Shown here in pieces: positions 47,598-59,300 of a stretch of DNA of 64,000 bases. The first letter of the stretch is position 1. Each line of letters opens with the position of its first letter. The translations under genes were made by a program, and so were the position numbers. Origin of the DNA: Tritrichomonas musculus (lineage: Eukaryota > Parabasalia > Tritrichomonadida > Tritrichomonadidae); NCBI GenBank assembly GCA_039105265.1, contig JAPFFF010000002.1:8804001-8868000 (forward strand), read 5' to 3'. The notes under the pieces were generated by a model. That model worked only from the letters and a program-made list of their open reading frames with translations. It did not search any database and was not told where the DNA came from.

Positions 47598-49889
47598 ATG
47601 ACCATACAGCAATTTCATGTTCCATTAACAATAGTTTTTAGAGGCAAAGATGGAAAAAAAGACTCATTTATACGACACGAAGAACTAGGTCATGGTGGCT
47701 TTGCTTATGTTTATCGCGTTACACAAAATAATACTAACCGAGAATATGCTATAAAAGTTATTTCGAAGCAGTTTTTAAATTCAAAGGGGAAAGAAACCTT
47801 TGAAAAGTTGAAAAACGAAATGAAAATCCAAAGAGCCCTCAATCACCCCAATATCGTTCGATCAAAAATAGCATTTTCTGATGAGTTTAATTATTATATT
47901 GTCCTTGAGTATTGTCCAGGTAAATCTATTCGTGATTATCTCAGAAAAAACGAGCAAGGACATTTATCTGAATCCGAAACAAGGAGAATTTTACGTGATG
48001 TTATTAGCGGACTTATTTATCTTCATAATAAAAATATAGTTCACCATGATATTAAACTGGAGAACTTTATTATTGGCATGAACGGAAAAATAAAAATCGC
48101 AGATTTTGGATTATCAACAATTCTCAAAGACAACGATCAAAAGCAATACACAATATGCGGAACAACAAATTATTTTAGTCCCGAAATGCTAAAAAAAGAA
48201 GGATGTGGCTTTGAAGCTGATATTTGGGCGATAGGTGTCGCTGCATTTATTATGCTGACTGGGCGACCACCTTTTGGAAATTTGAAAAAAGAAATTATTT
48301 ATGAAAATATTAAAGGCGGCGTTTACAATTTTCCTTCAAATATTCAACTCTCATTTGAAGCTAAAAGCTTCATAAAATCTATATTACGCGTGGACCCAAT
48401 TGAAAGACCCACAGCAATGAACCTTTTAAGTCATCCATTTTTAACCAAATTCGATACAGAACTAATAGAATTTTTTAAGCCTGCACCAACAACTCAAAAA
48501 GTCCAATCTTCCGATCCAGTACAGTCTCTCTATAGCAACTTACCTTTAAACCCATCAAATCCATATCAAAAAGCTCAACCTATAATACCAACTGAATCTT
48601 ATCCGAAAATTGATACAGGCCCTCCATCCCAATTTTATCAAAAATATATTTCATCAGCTCCCTCTCAATCCACACAAAAGGGACGCTCACCGACACCTTC
48701 TTCAATACCAACAAAAATTATTAATCCATCACAAGCACCTTTGCAATCCTCACCAAAAGCTCCGATACCTTCTCAAAATACTCAAAAAAATATTTCACCG
48801 ACTCCAATACAAAGTTCTCAAAAAGTCCGCTCATCGACGCCATCCCAATCCTCATCCAAAGTTCGCTCACCAACTCCCTCTCAAAGTACACAAAAAGTTC
48901 GCTCACCAACTCCCTCTCAAAGTACACAAAAAGTTCGCTCACCCACTCCTTCACAAAGCTCACAAAAAGTTCGCTCACCAACTCCTTCGAAAACCTCACA
49001 AAAAGTTCGATCACCAACTCCTTCACAATCTTCACAAAAAGTTGACGTAATCAGAAAACATTCCAACGATAAAAACGTATCCGGCTCTCCACTAAGCTAC
49101 AACACTGCCGGCTCCACGGCACCTCGAAATGTCAGGAGTTCGAGTGTCAGCAATTTCAGGGTCTCCAGGTCAGGGACCCAAAGTGACTTTAATGCTGGAT
49201 CCAATGAAAAAGCTGACACCATTCGTCGCAGCTCCTCCTTCTCGCGCAAGGGCAGCGCTGTCTCGACCGCCAAGAAGGCCTTCACCATTCCGAACTACTT
49301 TGTCATTAAGTTCTGCCTTCACGGCGAGGATGTCGGCTATCTTCTTGGCAACGGCACTGTTGGCATCTGCTTCAAGTCTCTTTCGCGCATTGTGATGGAT
49401 CCAACGGAGACGTTTGCGCAGTACTACCGCGACCACGAGTCGTCCTTTGAGGCGATCAACATTGCCTCTTTCATGTCGAAGAAGACGAACCGTCAGAAAG
49501 AGAAACTTTTAGACAAGGTCAACTTAGTCATGAGGTTTGCTAGGTCCCTGAAGAAGACAAGAGTTTCTCATGATTTGCCTGCTTATGATGCCGACTCTTC
49601 CGTTCCTCTATCTCACGTGAAGTACGTTGTAACTAGAGACGATTCTTTCTTATTCAAATTGAGCGATAAAAACGTTCAGGTCAATTTTAATGATCATACA
49701 AAAATGATCATTTTTTGGAATACAAGAAAGGCAACATTCGTTAGATCTCTTACCGATAAGTGCTGCTTGTTGGACTTGAGCGATATCGCAAATATGAAAG
49801 AAAATTCAGACGAACGGCAAAAATTTAAAAAGGCCAAATTGATGATAGCTGATTTGGCAAAAATTACTCAAGCTTTAAATAACCATTAA
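47598..49889 (+). CDS. Polo-like kinase (PLK family)
   Basis: A 763-residue intact protein. The kinase domain spans about 25-285, with GHGGFAYVY, the ATP lysine in YAIKVI, the catalytic loop IVHHDIKLEN (near 147-156), DFG (near 168) and SPEML. A linker of about 280 residues follows, with seven 12-residue repeats of the form QKVRSPTPSQS (about 410-480). Two polo-box-like domains end the protein: FVIKFCLHGEDVGYLLGNGT (near 566) and FLFKLSDKNVQVNFNDHTKM (near 680). Polo kinases act in mitosis and basal-body duplication, and polo boxes bind phosphorylated partners. Oddities are HHD in place of HRD, which makes it a non-RD kinase, the expanded SP/TP-rich linker, and a GC-rich stretch at about 49,120-49,480 inside an AT-rich gene. 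Confidence 0.9.
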   Translation: MTIQQFHVPLTIVFRGKDGKKDSFIRHEELGHGGFAYVYRVTQNNTNREYAIKVISKQFLNSKGKETFEKLKNEMKIQRALNHPNIVRSKIAFSDEFNYYIVLEYCPGKSIRDYLRKNEQGHLSESETRRILRDVISGLIYLHNKNIVHHDIKLENFIIGMNGKIKIADFGLSTILKDNDQKQYTICGTTNYFSPEMLKKEGCGFEADIWAIGVAAFIMLTGRPPFGNLKKEIIYENIKGGVYNFPSNIQLSFEAKSFIKSILRVDPIERPTAMNLLSHPFLTKFDTELIEFFKPAPTTQKVQSSDPVQSLYSNLPLNPSNPYQKAQPIIPTESYPKIDTGPPSQFYQKYISSAPSQSTQKGRSPTPSSIPTKIINPSQAPLQSSPKAPIPSQNTQKNISPTPIQSSQKVRSSTPSQSSSKVRSPTPSQSTQKVRSPTPSQSTQKVRSPTPSQSSQKVRSPTPSKTSQKVRSPTPSQSSQKVDVIRKHSNDKNVSGSPLSYNTAGSTAPRNVRSSSVSNFRVSRSGTQSDFNAGSNEKADTIRRSSSFSRKGSAVSTAKKAFTIPNYFVIKFCLHGEDVGYLLGNGTVGICFKSLSRIVMDPTETFAQYYRDHESSFEAINIASFMSKKTNRQKEKLLDKVNLVMRFARSLKKTRVSHDLPAYDADSSVPLSHVKYVVTRDDSFLFKLSDKNVQVNFNDHTKMIIFWNTRKATFVRSLTDKCCLLDLSDIANMKENSDERQKFKKAKLMIADLAKITQALNNH
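48820..49042 (+). repeat. 36-bp coding minisatellite in the kinase linker
   Basis: About seven tandem copies of a 36-base unit encoding QKVRSPTPSQS(T/S). The nearly identical middle copies suggest recent expansion and length variation among strains. Each unit offers SP and TP sites, possible targets of proline-directed kinases. Confidence 0.85.
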
Positions 49890-50285
49890 TTATTGTGTTT
49901 ATGTTGAAATATTATTGTTGTTTTGATTTTTTTAGTAAACATTTATATTACGTGTGGATATTTTGGCAACTTTTTACATTAACCGTTATTTGCTCAGAAA
50001 AAGTTAAAATAAACAATTCAATATTCACAAATTCCAATATTAATTTTCATAAAAAAAATGAATCAAATTGGTTATTTCTAAAAATAAAAAAATTATCCAC
50101 TTATTTAGAGTTTATATAATCAAGTAAATAAATCAGCAAGCATTAAAAAAAGCTGATTATAAATAATTAAAATGATATAATCTCATTTGAATAATATATA
50201 AAAGAATAAATGAAGGTTTTTTGGGATTAATACATTAACTTTGCAAATATTAAGTAATTAAAATAAATTTTTTTTGCGATACTAC
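49890..50285. other. Intergenic stretch between convergent genes
   Basis: AT-rich and gene-free apart from short chance frames; no repeat or hairpin recognised. Confidence 0.4.
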
Positions 50286-51074
50286 TTATTGAATTGATAT
50301 AACAGAATCAGTAATAACACCCCATACCTTACAATAAACTTCTTCAATATCATCAAGATTACATCTTTTAAAAACATTTCTAAATATAATTTGTTCAATA
50401 TTATCTTCGCCAATATGATATTCAGCAAAATCTTTGTAATATTCAGTAACTTTTGCCCTTATTTCATCTCTGTATTTTTCATCATATGCATAATCTGAAC
50501 ATACTAAACAAGGTAGTCTAAAACATTCGAAAAATACTTTTAAAAAATCTGGTGTAATATCAAAGCTTTGATTAGTAAATTTGCTTAAGAAATAAGCTTT
50601 AAATAAATTGAAATCACTTTCTTTAACAGAAATTTTATCAAATTCAATAGAATCCTGGGAGAAAAAATCATTTCTGTATTTCCAATAATATGAATTAAAT
50701 TCGCCATCAGCAAAAGGCAGTGAAAAAATAAAATCAATAAATTCTTCATCAATTGCATATATTTTTCCATATTCTTGTAAGCATTGGTTAATTTCTTCGG
50801 AAAAGATATCTTGAAACCATATTTTTTCGGAATTAATCAATGATAATTGAGGAGATACAATTATATCTATATATAAATTTTTAAACATTTCACATTGATC
50901 GAATTGCTTTTCAATAAAAATATCAAAAAAATCAGTATCAATAAAAATATCTCGAAGATTTAAAACTTGGTTTCGTAATTCAGAGATAGAAAGTTGATGC
51001 AAAGTTGATCTTAAATTTGTTTCACTTGAAATTGAATTATTGCTATTTTCCATTGTTGGTTGGCGAATATCCAT
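50286..51074 (-). CDS. Protein of unknown function
   Basis: A 262-residue intact frame from ATG. It is acidic and rich in F, Y, I and D, mainly helical in appearance, with no signal peptide, membrane segment or known motif. A CLVCSDYAY pair of cysteines near residue 190 could bind metal but has no partner pair. The start at 51074 gives a protein with a hydrophilic leader; a second ATG lies seven codons later. No family is recognised. Composition and length look like a real gene in this genome. Confidence 0.55.
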   Translation of the reverse strand: MDIRQPTMENSNNSISSETNLRSTLHQLSISELRNQVLNLRDIFIDTDFFDIFIEKQFDQCEMFKNLYIDIIVSPQLSLINSEKIWFQDIFSEEINQCLQEYGKIYAIDEEFIDFIFSLPFADGEFNSYYWKYRNDFFSQDSIEFDKISVKESDFNLFKAYFLSKFTNQSFDITPDFLKVFFECFRLPCLVCSDYAYDEKYRDEIRAKVTEYYKDFAEYHIGEDNIEQIIFRNVFKRCNLDDIEEVYCKVWGVITDSVISIQ

Positions 51075-51327
51075 TTCTGATCCTTGAGAATTTTCATTTC
51101 TTTTCGATTCAAAATTTTGAATTTAGAAACGTCTTTTCAAAAAGTTGATTATTTTTAAATAGAAAAGATGCCAACCTAATAACGTATATATGTTTTTTTT
51201 TTGATTTATCTCATTAAACATTGAATATTTCTATGTAACAACTATACATTAGTATTTGAAATTAATAATGTTATCAATAATTTTGTTTTAATTGGATCTT
51301 AGTTTCAATTGTGTTCTAAAATCATAA
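51075..51327. other. Upstream region of the unknown gene
   Basis: AT-rich, nothing recognised. Confidence 0.3.
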
Positions 51328-51329
51328 TA

Positions 51330-52793
51330 TAGTTGGTGGACATAATTATGTTTTTGGGACATAATCATGTTTGCTCAACTTTTTGAATGGTACACAAAAA
51401 TAAAACACATTTTTCTCAATACTTTTTAAAGATAATTTGATAATATTATATACTTTATTAATGTATTTTATGTACATCATTATTTAATTAAATGAGCTAT
51501 TATATTTGTGATTCATATGAAATTTTGCCATTAATGTAAAAAAAAGTCAAAATGCTTATTTTATTCTCATTAATTGAAACTTGGGATTTAATAATAATAT
51601 CATTAATTCATAATCAGTAATGATATAATTTTGTCAGATAATTGATATCTAAAAACTTTCATATAAGAAAATTTTGATGCACAAAATAAAGTTAAAAATC
51701 ATATCACTTTTTTGTTTTTTTCCAATAAAAAATAAAAACTTTTAAATTTTTATTTAAATATTTGATATAATGCATATAGTGTAATAATATTGAAAGAATA
51801 AAATTGGCGGTTCTACTCGAGATCTATTACCTTAATGAAAAAGAGTAACTTCTGAAATAACTTAAAAAAACTTTCAATTTTAGACATTGAGAAATTATTT
51901 TCATTATTTTAATAGTTCTTCTATACTTACCTAATATTTATTGATTAATTGCTATTTTTAATGCTATTATAATAGAAAAAATAAAAAAGTGAAATTTGTA
52001 TATTTCTTAGAAAAACCTGAAATCTTGATGGACAACAATGATTTTTAGAGGATTAATAATATATTTCATTGTATGTGTTATCAAATAATGTAATTCTGAA
52101 ATCATATCAATTATGCATGAGTGATTTATGAATGATTTTGAATGAAAAAAAGAAAAATGAAATTTTTCCAAGATTGATTCTTTTTCAACCATATTATTAT
52201 ATTTAATATATTATATGCATCATATAGATGATTAATACTGCATCTAATTTGTAATAAAATAAACTCATTTTTCAAAATTAGCAATTTTGTATGAATGATT
52301 TTTGTCATATTTTGAAAACACTTTTTCTTTTTATATAATTATTATTTCAATAAATTTTTTTCTAAAATATAATATATACATTATATTCTAAAATAATAAC
52401 TATGTTAGAGCAAATTAAAACAACCTTTTTTTTTATGGTAAAAGCATGAAATGTGATATGAAATGAGTTTTTTGAGTAGTGAAATGAAAATGAAACCATT
52501 TTTTCTAATTATCTATTTTATTTCAATAAATAATAATGATACATTTTAATTATAGATGAAAAGTAAATTATAATTTTTTTCAAATAATAAAAAAATATTC
52601 AGAAATTAAAAATTCGATATCATATTTATGATCAAATTTAGTTTGATAAAAGTGAATGAAAATCGGGGAATAGAATGTATCCAATATGATATTAATTGTT
52701 CTACAATTGTTTTTTTAAAAGTCCAATTTGAATATATAGAAATGATGTGAAAACATAATTATGTCTCCAAAACAGAATTATGTCCACCAACTA
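51330..52793. mobile_element. DNA transposon or MITE with about 40-bp terminal inverted repeats and TA ends
   Basis: The left end (from 51332) GTTGGTGGACATAATT, with more matching bases to about 51373, returns inverted at the right end (to 52791). The match is about 40 bases with a few mismatches and gaps. TA stands directly outside both ends (51330-51331 and 52792-52793), as expected from a Tc1/mariner-type target duplication. Within the arms the motif GACATAAT is itself repeated. The 1.46-kb interior shows no transposase motif and only chance frames, so the copy is non-autonomous or old. Assignment to mariner rests on the TA alone. Confidence 0.75.
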
Positions 52794-53614
52794 TAATTAA
52801 TATTTATAATGACCATTTATTTTGTTTATATTTAACATTTGCCACCAAAAAAAGTAAAAAACGATATTAGAGCCATTTTAGCTTAAAATACATCAAATAA
52901 TTTATTTACATGAATTTACACAAGATTAAAAAGTTCATTTTTTTATAAAAATCAAAATTTAATAACAGGAAAAAATATTTTTATTAAAATTTTTTTAGAA
53001 CTTTTTATATGAGGTTTCAGAATAATTGATTAGATGCATTGAAAATTTACGATCAAAAACAACATATCACTTTTTGTTTACTGTTTCATTTTGATTAGTG
53101 GAACCTGCTCGAACACGTAAGTACTTATCGCAATATTTACCAAAATCTCGCACAAATGACATTTACCTAAAAAAAAATCACTCAAGATTCTAAGATTTCC
53201 GAAATTACGATTTTTATTTTTTTAATTACTTACTCTTATCTACTCTTTCGTCAAAAAATTGATTTTATATTACAATAAGAATATGTATAGACCTTTGGCA
53301 TGTTTCAGACTTCCTCTCGTAATAATTATTTTTTATAACATTGATATGCATGTAGATTTTTAATAAATATTACGACCTTCAGACTCCCTCTCATAATAAA
53401 TATTTATAATAATTATTCTAAATTATTCTATATTTTTTAATTAGCTATTTTATGAGAGATAAGATTGAAATAGATAAATGAGAATAGAAGATATTGAATG
53501 AAATTGACGAAATTTGATGATATTAGATGAGAATCATGCGATTAATTGATTTTGGATGTGACAGATGAAAAAAAATGAGAATAAAGTAAAATGATGAGAA
53601 TTAGAACTGATTTT
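52794..53614. other. Gene-free AT-rich stretch
   Basis: Between two TIR elements. A duplicated phrase ACTTCCTCTCGTAATAA/ACTCCCTCTCATAATAA lies near 53308 and 53381. Otherwise nothing is recognised. Confidence 0.4.
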
Positions 53615-54402
53615 TTAAGGACGTTGTAGGACCAAATATAATCTCATTTTTTTATGTAAAATATCTCATTTAATATTTATTATCACAAAACTTTATCAAC
53701 CAAATTGCATTAACATTTAAATATATAATACTATTTAACAAATAATTTCAAAAATTATCTCAGAAGGCAATGTGCTGCCATTCAATTTTAATGAAATCGG
53801 ACCTGTTGAAGTATAAATTTTTGAATAAAAAAGTAAATGAATTAAAAAAATACTGAATAGAAAATATTCAGTAAATGATCAATTTTGATATATTAATAGT
53901 TAAAGTGCTAAATTTGTGAATTCGCATTCTTCTATTCATTTGAAAGTTATGAATTTGGCTAAAACCTCTTTTTTATCACCTCATTAAAATTGAATTTTAA
54001 GGTATTCAATAAATAATATTATAGTAAACTTACAAATATCCCATAATTAAACTCTATTTAAGAAAAACGTATAACAAAATTTTTTCAGAATATTGATGAT
54101 CATTAAATTTTTTTTTCAAATTATGTAATTTTGGCCAATAGGAAAAGTGAGCAAGCAGGTACATATTTGATAAATACCATTTATTTTTTGATTAATAAAG
54201 TCGTTCTGATGTTCTATTCATTTTAATGTCATTTTTAATTTGGATGCTTTTCTTTCATATACATAGGAGATCTCATTTATTATTGATTTATTTTAATAAA
54301 TATCAAATATATAATATGATAATATATTTTAGAACTACAAATTATTTAAGGAGATATTTACACAAAAAATTCAAATTATATTTGGTCTTACCACGTCCTT
54401 AA
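53615..54402. mobile_element. MITE with about 50-bp terminal inverted repeats and TTAA ends
   Basis: The left arm begins TTAAGGACGTTGTAGGACC and continues through AAATATAAT and TGTAAA to TATCTC. The right arm (ending at 54402) is its inverted copy with several mismatches and small gaps over about 50 bases. TTAA is present at both ends, which would suit a piggyBac-type insertion; a TA duplication is also possible. No transposase frame is seen in 788 bases. A protein-like frame of 18 codons with SEGNVLPFNFNEIGPVEV near 53,760 is unexplained. Confidence 0.7.
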
Positions 54403-54456
54403 CAGAATATATGAGGCCAAAAAGTTTTCTTATTTAGGTAAATTTTTCATCTTCAA

Positions 54457-54586
54457 AGGTCAAAATTTCAAAATCTAGAATTTTCTTTTTTATAATAAAA
54501 TAATTGTTTAAATTATGCTATTATTTCGGGGGAGGTCAAAATTTCAAAATCTAGAATTTTCTTTTTTATCATAAAATAATTGTTTA
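54457..54586. repeat. Direct duplication of 54 bases
   Basis: Bases 54457-54510 and 54533-54586 are copies with a single mismatch (period 76), reading AGGTCAAAATTTCAAAATCT at the start. The second copy ends exactly where ankyrin coding sequence begins, so it may mark a breakpoint that removed the 5' part of the ankyrin gene. Confidence 0.8.
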
Positions 54587-56079
54587 TTGTTTAAAGGAAA
54601 TAATAACACCACATTTTTGCATTTGGCCGGCGAAAGTGGTGATATTGATCTAGTTAAAAATATTATTTCACATAAAGATATAGATATTAATGTTAAGGAT
54701 AAGCAGATAAGAACAATTATTCATAGTGCTGGCAAATCAAAGAATCTTGAACTTGTTAAATACCTTATTTCACTCAACAAAATTGATATATATCCAAAAA
54801 GATATAAATGCTATACAATATTGCACTCGGCTTGTGAATCAGGTGAACTACAAATTTGTAGTTCAATATATTATTTCACTCAAAGTAATAAATATAAATG
54901 CACTGGATCCAGAAAGTAGAACACCTTTGCATATTGCTTCTCAAAATCGTTTTGCTGACATTTTTAAATATCTTCTCTCAATTCCTGGAATAAATGTATC
55001 TATCAAAGGTAATTTTAATAATTTAACTTTTGATTTTATATTTTGGAATACTGATATCGCCAATTTATTACTTCCTCAAAAGGATATGATAATCAATCTC
55101 TTTTGCATTATTCATGCGAAACTGGTAACCTTGAACTTTCCAAACTGCTTATATCAAAATACAACCTAGATGTTGAATCAGCAGATAATAACCATATCAC
55201 AGTATTACATTCTGCCTGCTTCTCTTCCAATTTAGAACTTGTGAAATATTTGATCTCATTAAATAAAATTGATATAAGTTCTAAGGATCATGAAAACAAT
55301 ACCATTTTAGATTATGCTTTAAATTCAAATAATACAAACTATAATCTAATTAAATTGATCGATTTAAGGTTTTTGCATCATGCAAAAATGGCGATTATGA
55401 AACTGCAAGATATCTTATTTCATTGAATAAAATCGATATTAATCACAAAAATGCTAAAAATGAAATTATTTTTCATAATGCATGCCATAGTGGTAATATC
55501 AATTTAATCAAATATCTATTATCAATAGGAAAATTCGATATAAATATGGTTGATGGTAACAAACAAACACCATTATTTCATGCAATTAAAGAAATGTCTT
55601 TTCTAGCAGTTAGATATCTAGCGAACCTTGAAAATATTAATTTAGAAGCAAGGGATAATTTTTATAGAACATATTTACATACAGCAATTGAATTTAATGA
55701 TAATGTTTTTAATTATTTATTTGCATTAAAGAAAATTCCTCTTAATGAGAGAGATAATGACAATAGAACACTTTTACATTATGCAGTTGATAGAAATAAT
55801 TTAAGTATTGTCAAACAATTAATAACACTTTCAGAATTAGATGCATTAGATAAAGATATAAATGGCATGAATATCTTTCATATTGCATGCAAATCAGGCT
55901 ATATTGATATAATTAAAAAAATTATCTCAATGAGATTTATAACATATTTATTTGATTTAATCTTTTAGAACGAAGAAATTAAAAGGAGGCGAACGAACAG
56001 CACTTGATATTGCCAAAATATTTACATGCAATAAAAAACAAAAAGAAATCATTGAATATTTATCAAAATTTATTTGATT
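54587..56079 (+). pseudogene. Ankyrin repeat gene remnant, uninterrupted type
   Basis: About 13 ankyrin repeats in tandem (TFLHLAGESGDIDLVKNIIS, TILHSACESGELQ, TVLHSACFSSNLELVKYLIS, TLLHYAVDRNNLSIVKQLI), ending in ERTALDIAKIF and EIIEYLSKF before a stop at about 56077. The reading passes through frames starting at 54587, 54726, 55103 and 55423 and a last frame from about 55975, so there are about four frameshifts. The N-terminal domain is missing. Repeats here are 33-34 residues and directly joined, with no spacers, a useful contrast to the genes at 13.5-21 kb. Real decay or assembly indels could both explain the frames. Confidence 0.75.
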
Positions 56080-56352
56080 AAAAACAAATGAAGTTATCAA
56101 TTTAATCTAAATTAATAAATAATTATATAATTTTTTATCTTTCAATATTATTGGTTTATATTTTTATAAAAAATTATCTCAGATTCTTCAATTTTTATTA
56201 ATGTTGTAACAATCATTATTGTTCGAGTCTTTCAGTAAAAAAGTATTTTTGAAAGCATATATGGTCCATATAATATAAAGTATTGAAAAAGTTTATACAC
56301 AATTTCCAAGATTTTGGTATTCTTTATGCCTTATTAGTTTATATTTCGTATT

Positions 56353-59300
56353 ATGAATACAGTACACAATAGAAAAGGAGATGAATTCAAAAAAGGGAAA
56401 AAAATCAAAAAAATAAATACAACTAATAATGATAAAGAGCACAATTTTAATAAACCTCATAAAAATGATAATTACAGGAGAGGTTATCATCAACTAAAGG
56501 ATAAAGATGAAAAATATTTTATAGGAGCAAGTGAAAATCAGGATGTTTCTCTTGATATCGATAAAGATCAAGGAGTCAATTCTTATAGTAGAGAAAGAGA
56601 TGATGACATACCAAATAGTAACAATGAAAGAATAATTTACGGCAAAAAACAGCCGAATGTCGAAAAGTTTACTGTGAATGATCGAATTGAAACGAAGAAA
56701 TACCGCAGGAAAGAAAGATATGATGATAATGATGATCTATCTAATGATTATAAAAAAGAAAAAGATGACAATTTTACGACTGGTTACAAAATGAAAAAAC
56801 ATAATCGTAAAAGAGGAGATAATGATGACATTGCCGACAATTACAAGAAAAGAAGAAAATATCCAGATGAAATGAATGGTAACAATATCAATAGAAGAAG
56901 GAAAAAAGAAGAAAAATACAGTAATAAAAAATCATCACCTGAATTTTCTACCAAAATCCAGCTAAAAGATTATACAATCTCAGATTTCTTTACTGCACTA
57001 GTTTCTGCTTACCTCAATGATTTCAATTCTGATGACTTTTTTTTTACAAGCAAAGGAGCCAAATTTATTATTTCAATAATAAACGGTCACCCAATTTTAT
57101 CGTACTCGCCTAAATCTAAAAAAGGCAGTGAATTAATGATGAATGCCATATCATGTGCCGAAAAATTAATTCCATTTACGCCAAAATCTATTCTCTATCA
57201 TAATTTTTATCCGAACTGTGCAATTGAAGTAACCGTCAACGGCTCTACTCATTATGAGACAAGTGTTCATCTTATCAGCACATTCAACAAAAACCTACCA
57301 AAAATTTATAATTTAAACAAAGAAACTATTGAATTCTTGTGCACAAAAATTTCAGAACTTTCGAGTTCAATGAACTTGTACCGAATTGCATTGACAGGAG
57401 AGGCATTATCATTCTCGTTGGATGACAATCATCACGATATCAAATACGATAAAATTCACCTTTCAAATTGTCAATCGGTTTTTGGCACTTTTTTCGACGA
57501 TAAAAACAGACTCATTGTGATGATATCACCAGATGAACATGCCCAATTGAACCAAAGAGAACTTGATTGGAAAATCGAAAATCTTACAAATGATGAAGAA
57601 TTAATACAAACCGCTTCATATTTGGCCAAAGGACTAGTCCGTGCCTACCATGCGCACGATCTGTTCGTAATCAAAGAGTCGCCGGAATTTCATTATCTTG
57701 GTGATTGTCTAGGTTTTGAAAAGAAGCTTGGAATGGGTCTCAGTTCGACCGTTATTCAAGTATGCGATTATCTATATAAGGAATACACGCGTGGCACTTT
57801 TTTGCGAAAAGAGATTCCGATTAAAAACATGTCTTACATTGAGAAAGACAACGATGCTAATTCAATTGAAAATGAATTGAATGGTTTATTTTCAAAGGTG
57901 AAAAAAATAAAGATAAATGACCTTAAGAAAGAAAAGGACTCCCTATTCAGGCAGCTTGAGTCAGTAGGGCAAAATGGAAGCGCGGCAAAGAAGCAGGCGA
58001 TTGGCGACAAGCTGACGACCGTTAAAAATCAAATAAACGAGTTTTATTCACTCAATAAGAGGATCGACTTTTTGAAAGAAAAAAAGGCTGAAATTCAGAA
58101 AAAGAAACCAAATATTTTGTCGGTCAAACAGACCCTTCTCAAAAAAGTTGAATCAGAAGGGTTCAAAGGAAGGCTGATTCAAATGTTTGGTTGTAACGTA
58201 TTTTCATCTGAGCAACCGATTTCCTCAGAAAAAGAGTCAGAAAAATTGAAAGAAATTTTGTTACAAGCGGAACGTGACATGAAAATCGACGCTTTTTGCG
58301 TTGAGAAGATTGTATCTGCAACAGTTGTTGTTAGCCATAGATCAACGAGCCCTTTCTCCCCACAGCAATTTGTGAAAACGATAGAAACCGTTTGTCAGAA
58401 GTTTTCTTTTATTGTTCCTTTTTGCTCGAATTATATTGACCAGTTCTCAAAAAGTGGAGGCCAAATTGGAGTTGTTTTTGTCGAAGTCATCGATGCACAG
58501 TTCGCTGTGATCGTTGTCTCAGAGATCAAGCAGGCGCTCCTCGGCCAGCAAATGAGCGTCTTCAGGATTCCGTCTCAGATCTGCTCCAAACAGATGCTTA
58601 AAGAGCTGACCAACCAAATAGCGATTCAAAAATGGCTGGAACAAAACGGTCTCCTCACAATTAAATTCAATGGCGAGACATGGTCGGGAAGCAGAGAAGA
58701 CGTTTCAAAAGCCTATCGTCTTCTCCAAAAAAGTGACACATGTCTCAATCTCTCACAAAAAGTTGTTCCACTGTCTCCCTTCGTCATCCGTGACGATGTC
58801 AAAAAGTTACAGAAAAACTGGATCTACGACCACCTCTCTCACTGCCTCATTGTTCCGCAGCCTGACCAGCAGAAGGCCATCGAACTCGTCGGCAAGTTGG
58901 ACCACAAAAAGTGCCACCCAACAGAATCAATTGAGAACACTGATGACGATGATAATGAATTGAATGGCTGCATTTTTGTGTGCAACGAAAGTATCCCTTC
59001 AACGCTCCCTCTGACAGTCTACTTCAAGGACGGAAGCACCAAGACTTCCTGCCTGTGCAGCGAGTGTTTCACGTCGACGTTGGATGCTGCCACAAACCGT
59101 TTTTACAGTGAAGAAAAAGGAAACGGAATTGACTTTGATGAAGTGATGTCATCGACTAATTTGGTCGGACCGTTACCGATAGCAGATGACTCACTTGACG
59201 ATAAAGGTGATTCATATTGGCCTAAAGTGCCGGTTGGGCAGTTGCTCTAGAATTTGGTGAACGACCAAATATTCTCTGAAAAAGCAAAAGCATGGCTAAC

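Noticed and set aside
48820-49042. 36-base periodic repeats resembling a CRISPR array
   Set aside because: The units are directly joined without spacers, stay in frame and encode QKVRSPTPSQS in the kinase linker.
49097-49436. Frames on both strands in the GC-rich part of the PLK gene
   Set aside because: Fewer stop codons in GC-rich DNA make chance frames; the PLK frame runs through with polo-box motifs.
52007-52308. Short minus-strand frames inside the TA-ended element as transposase remains
   Set aside because: They contain no DDE/D motif or helix-turn-helix text and are the length expected by chance in AT-rich DNA.
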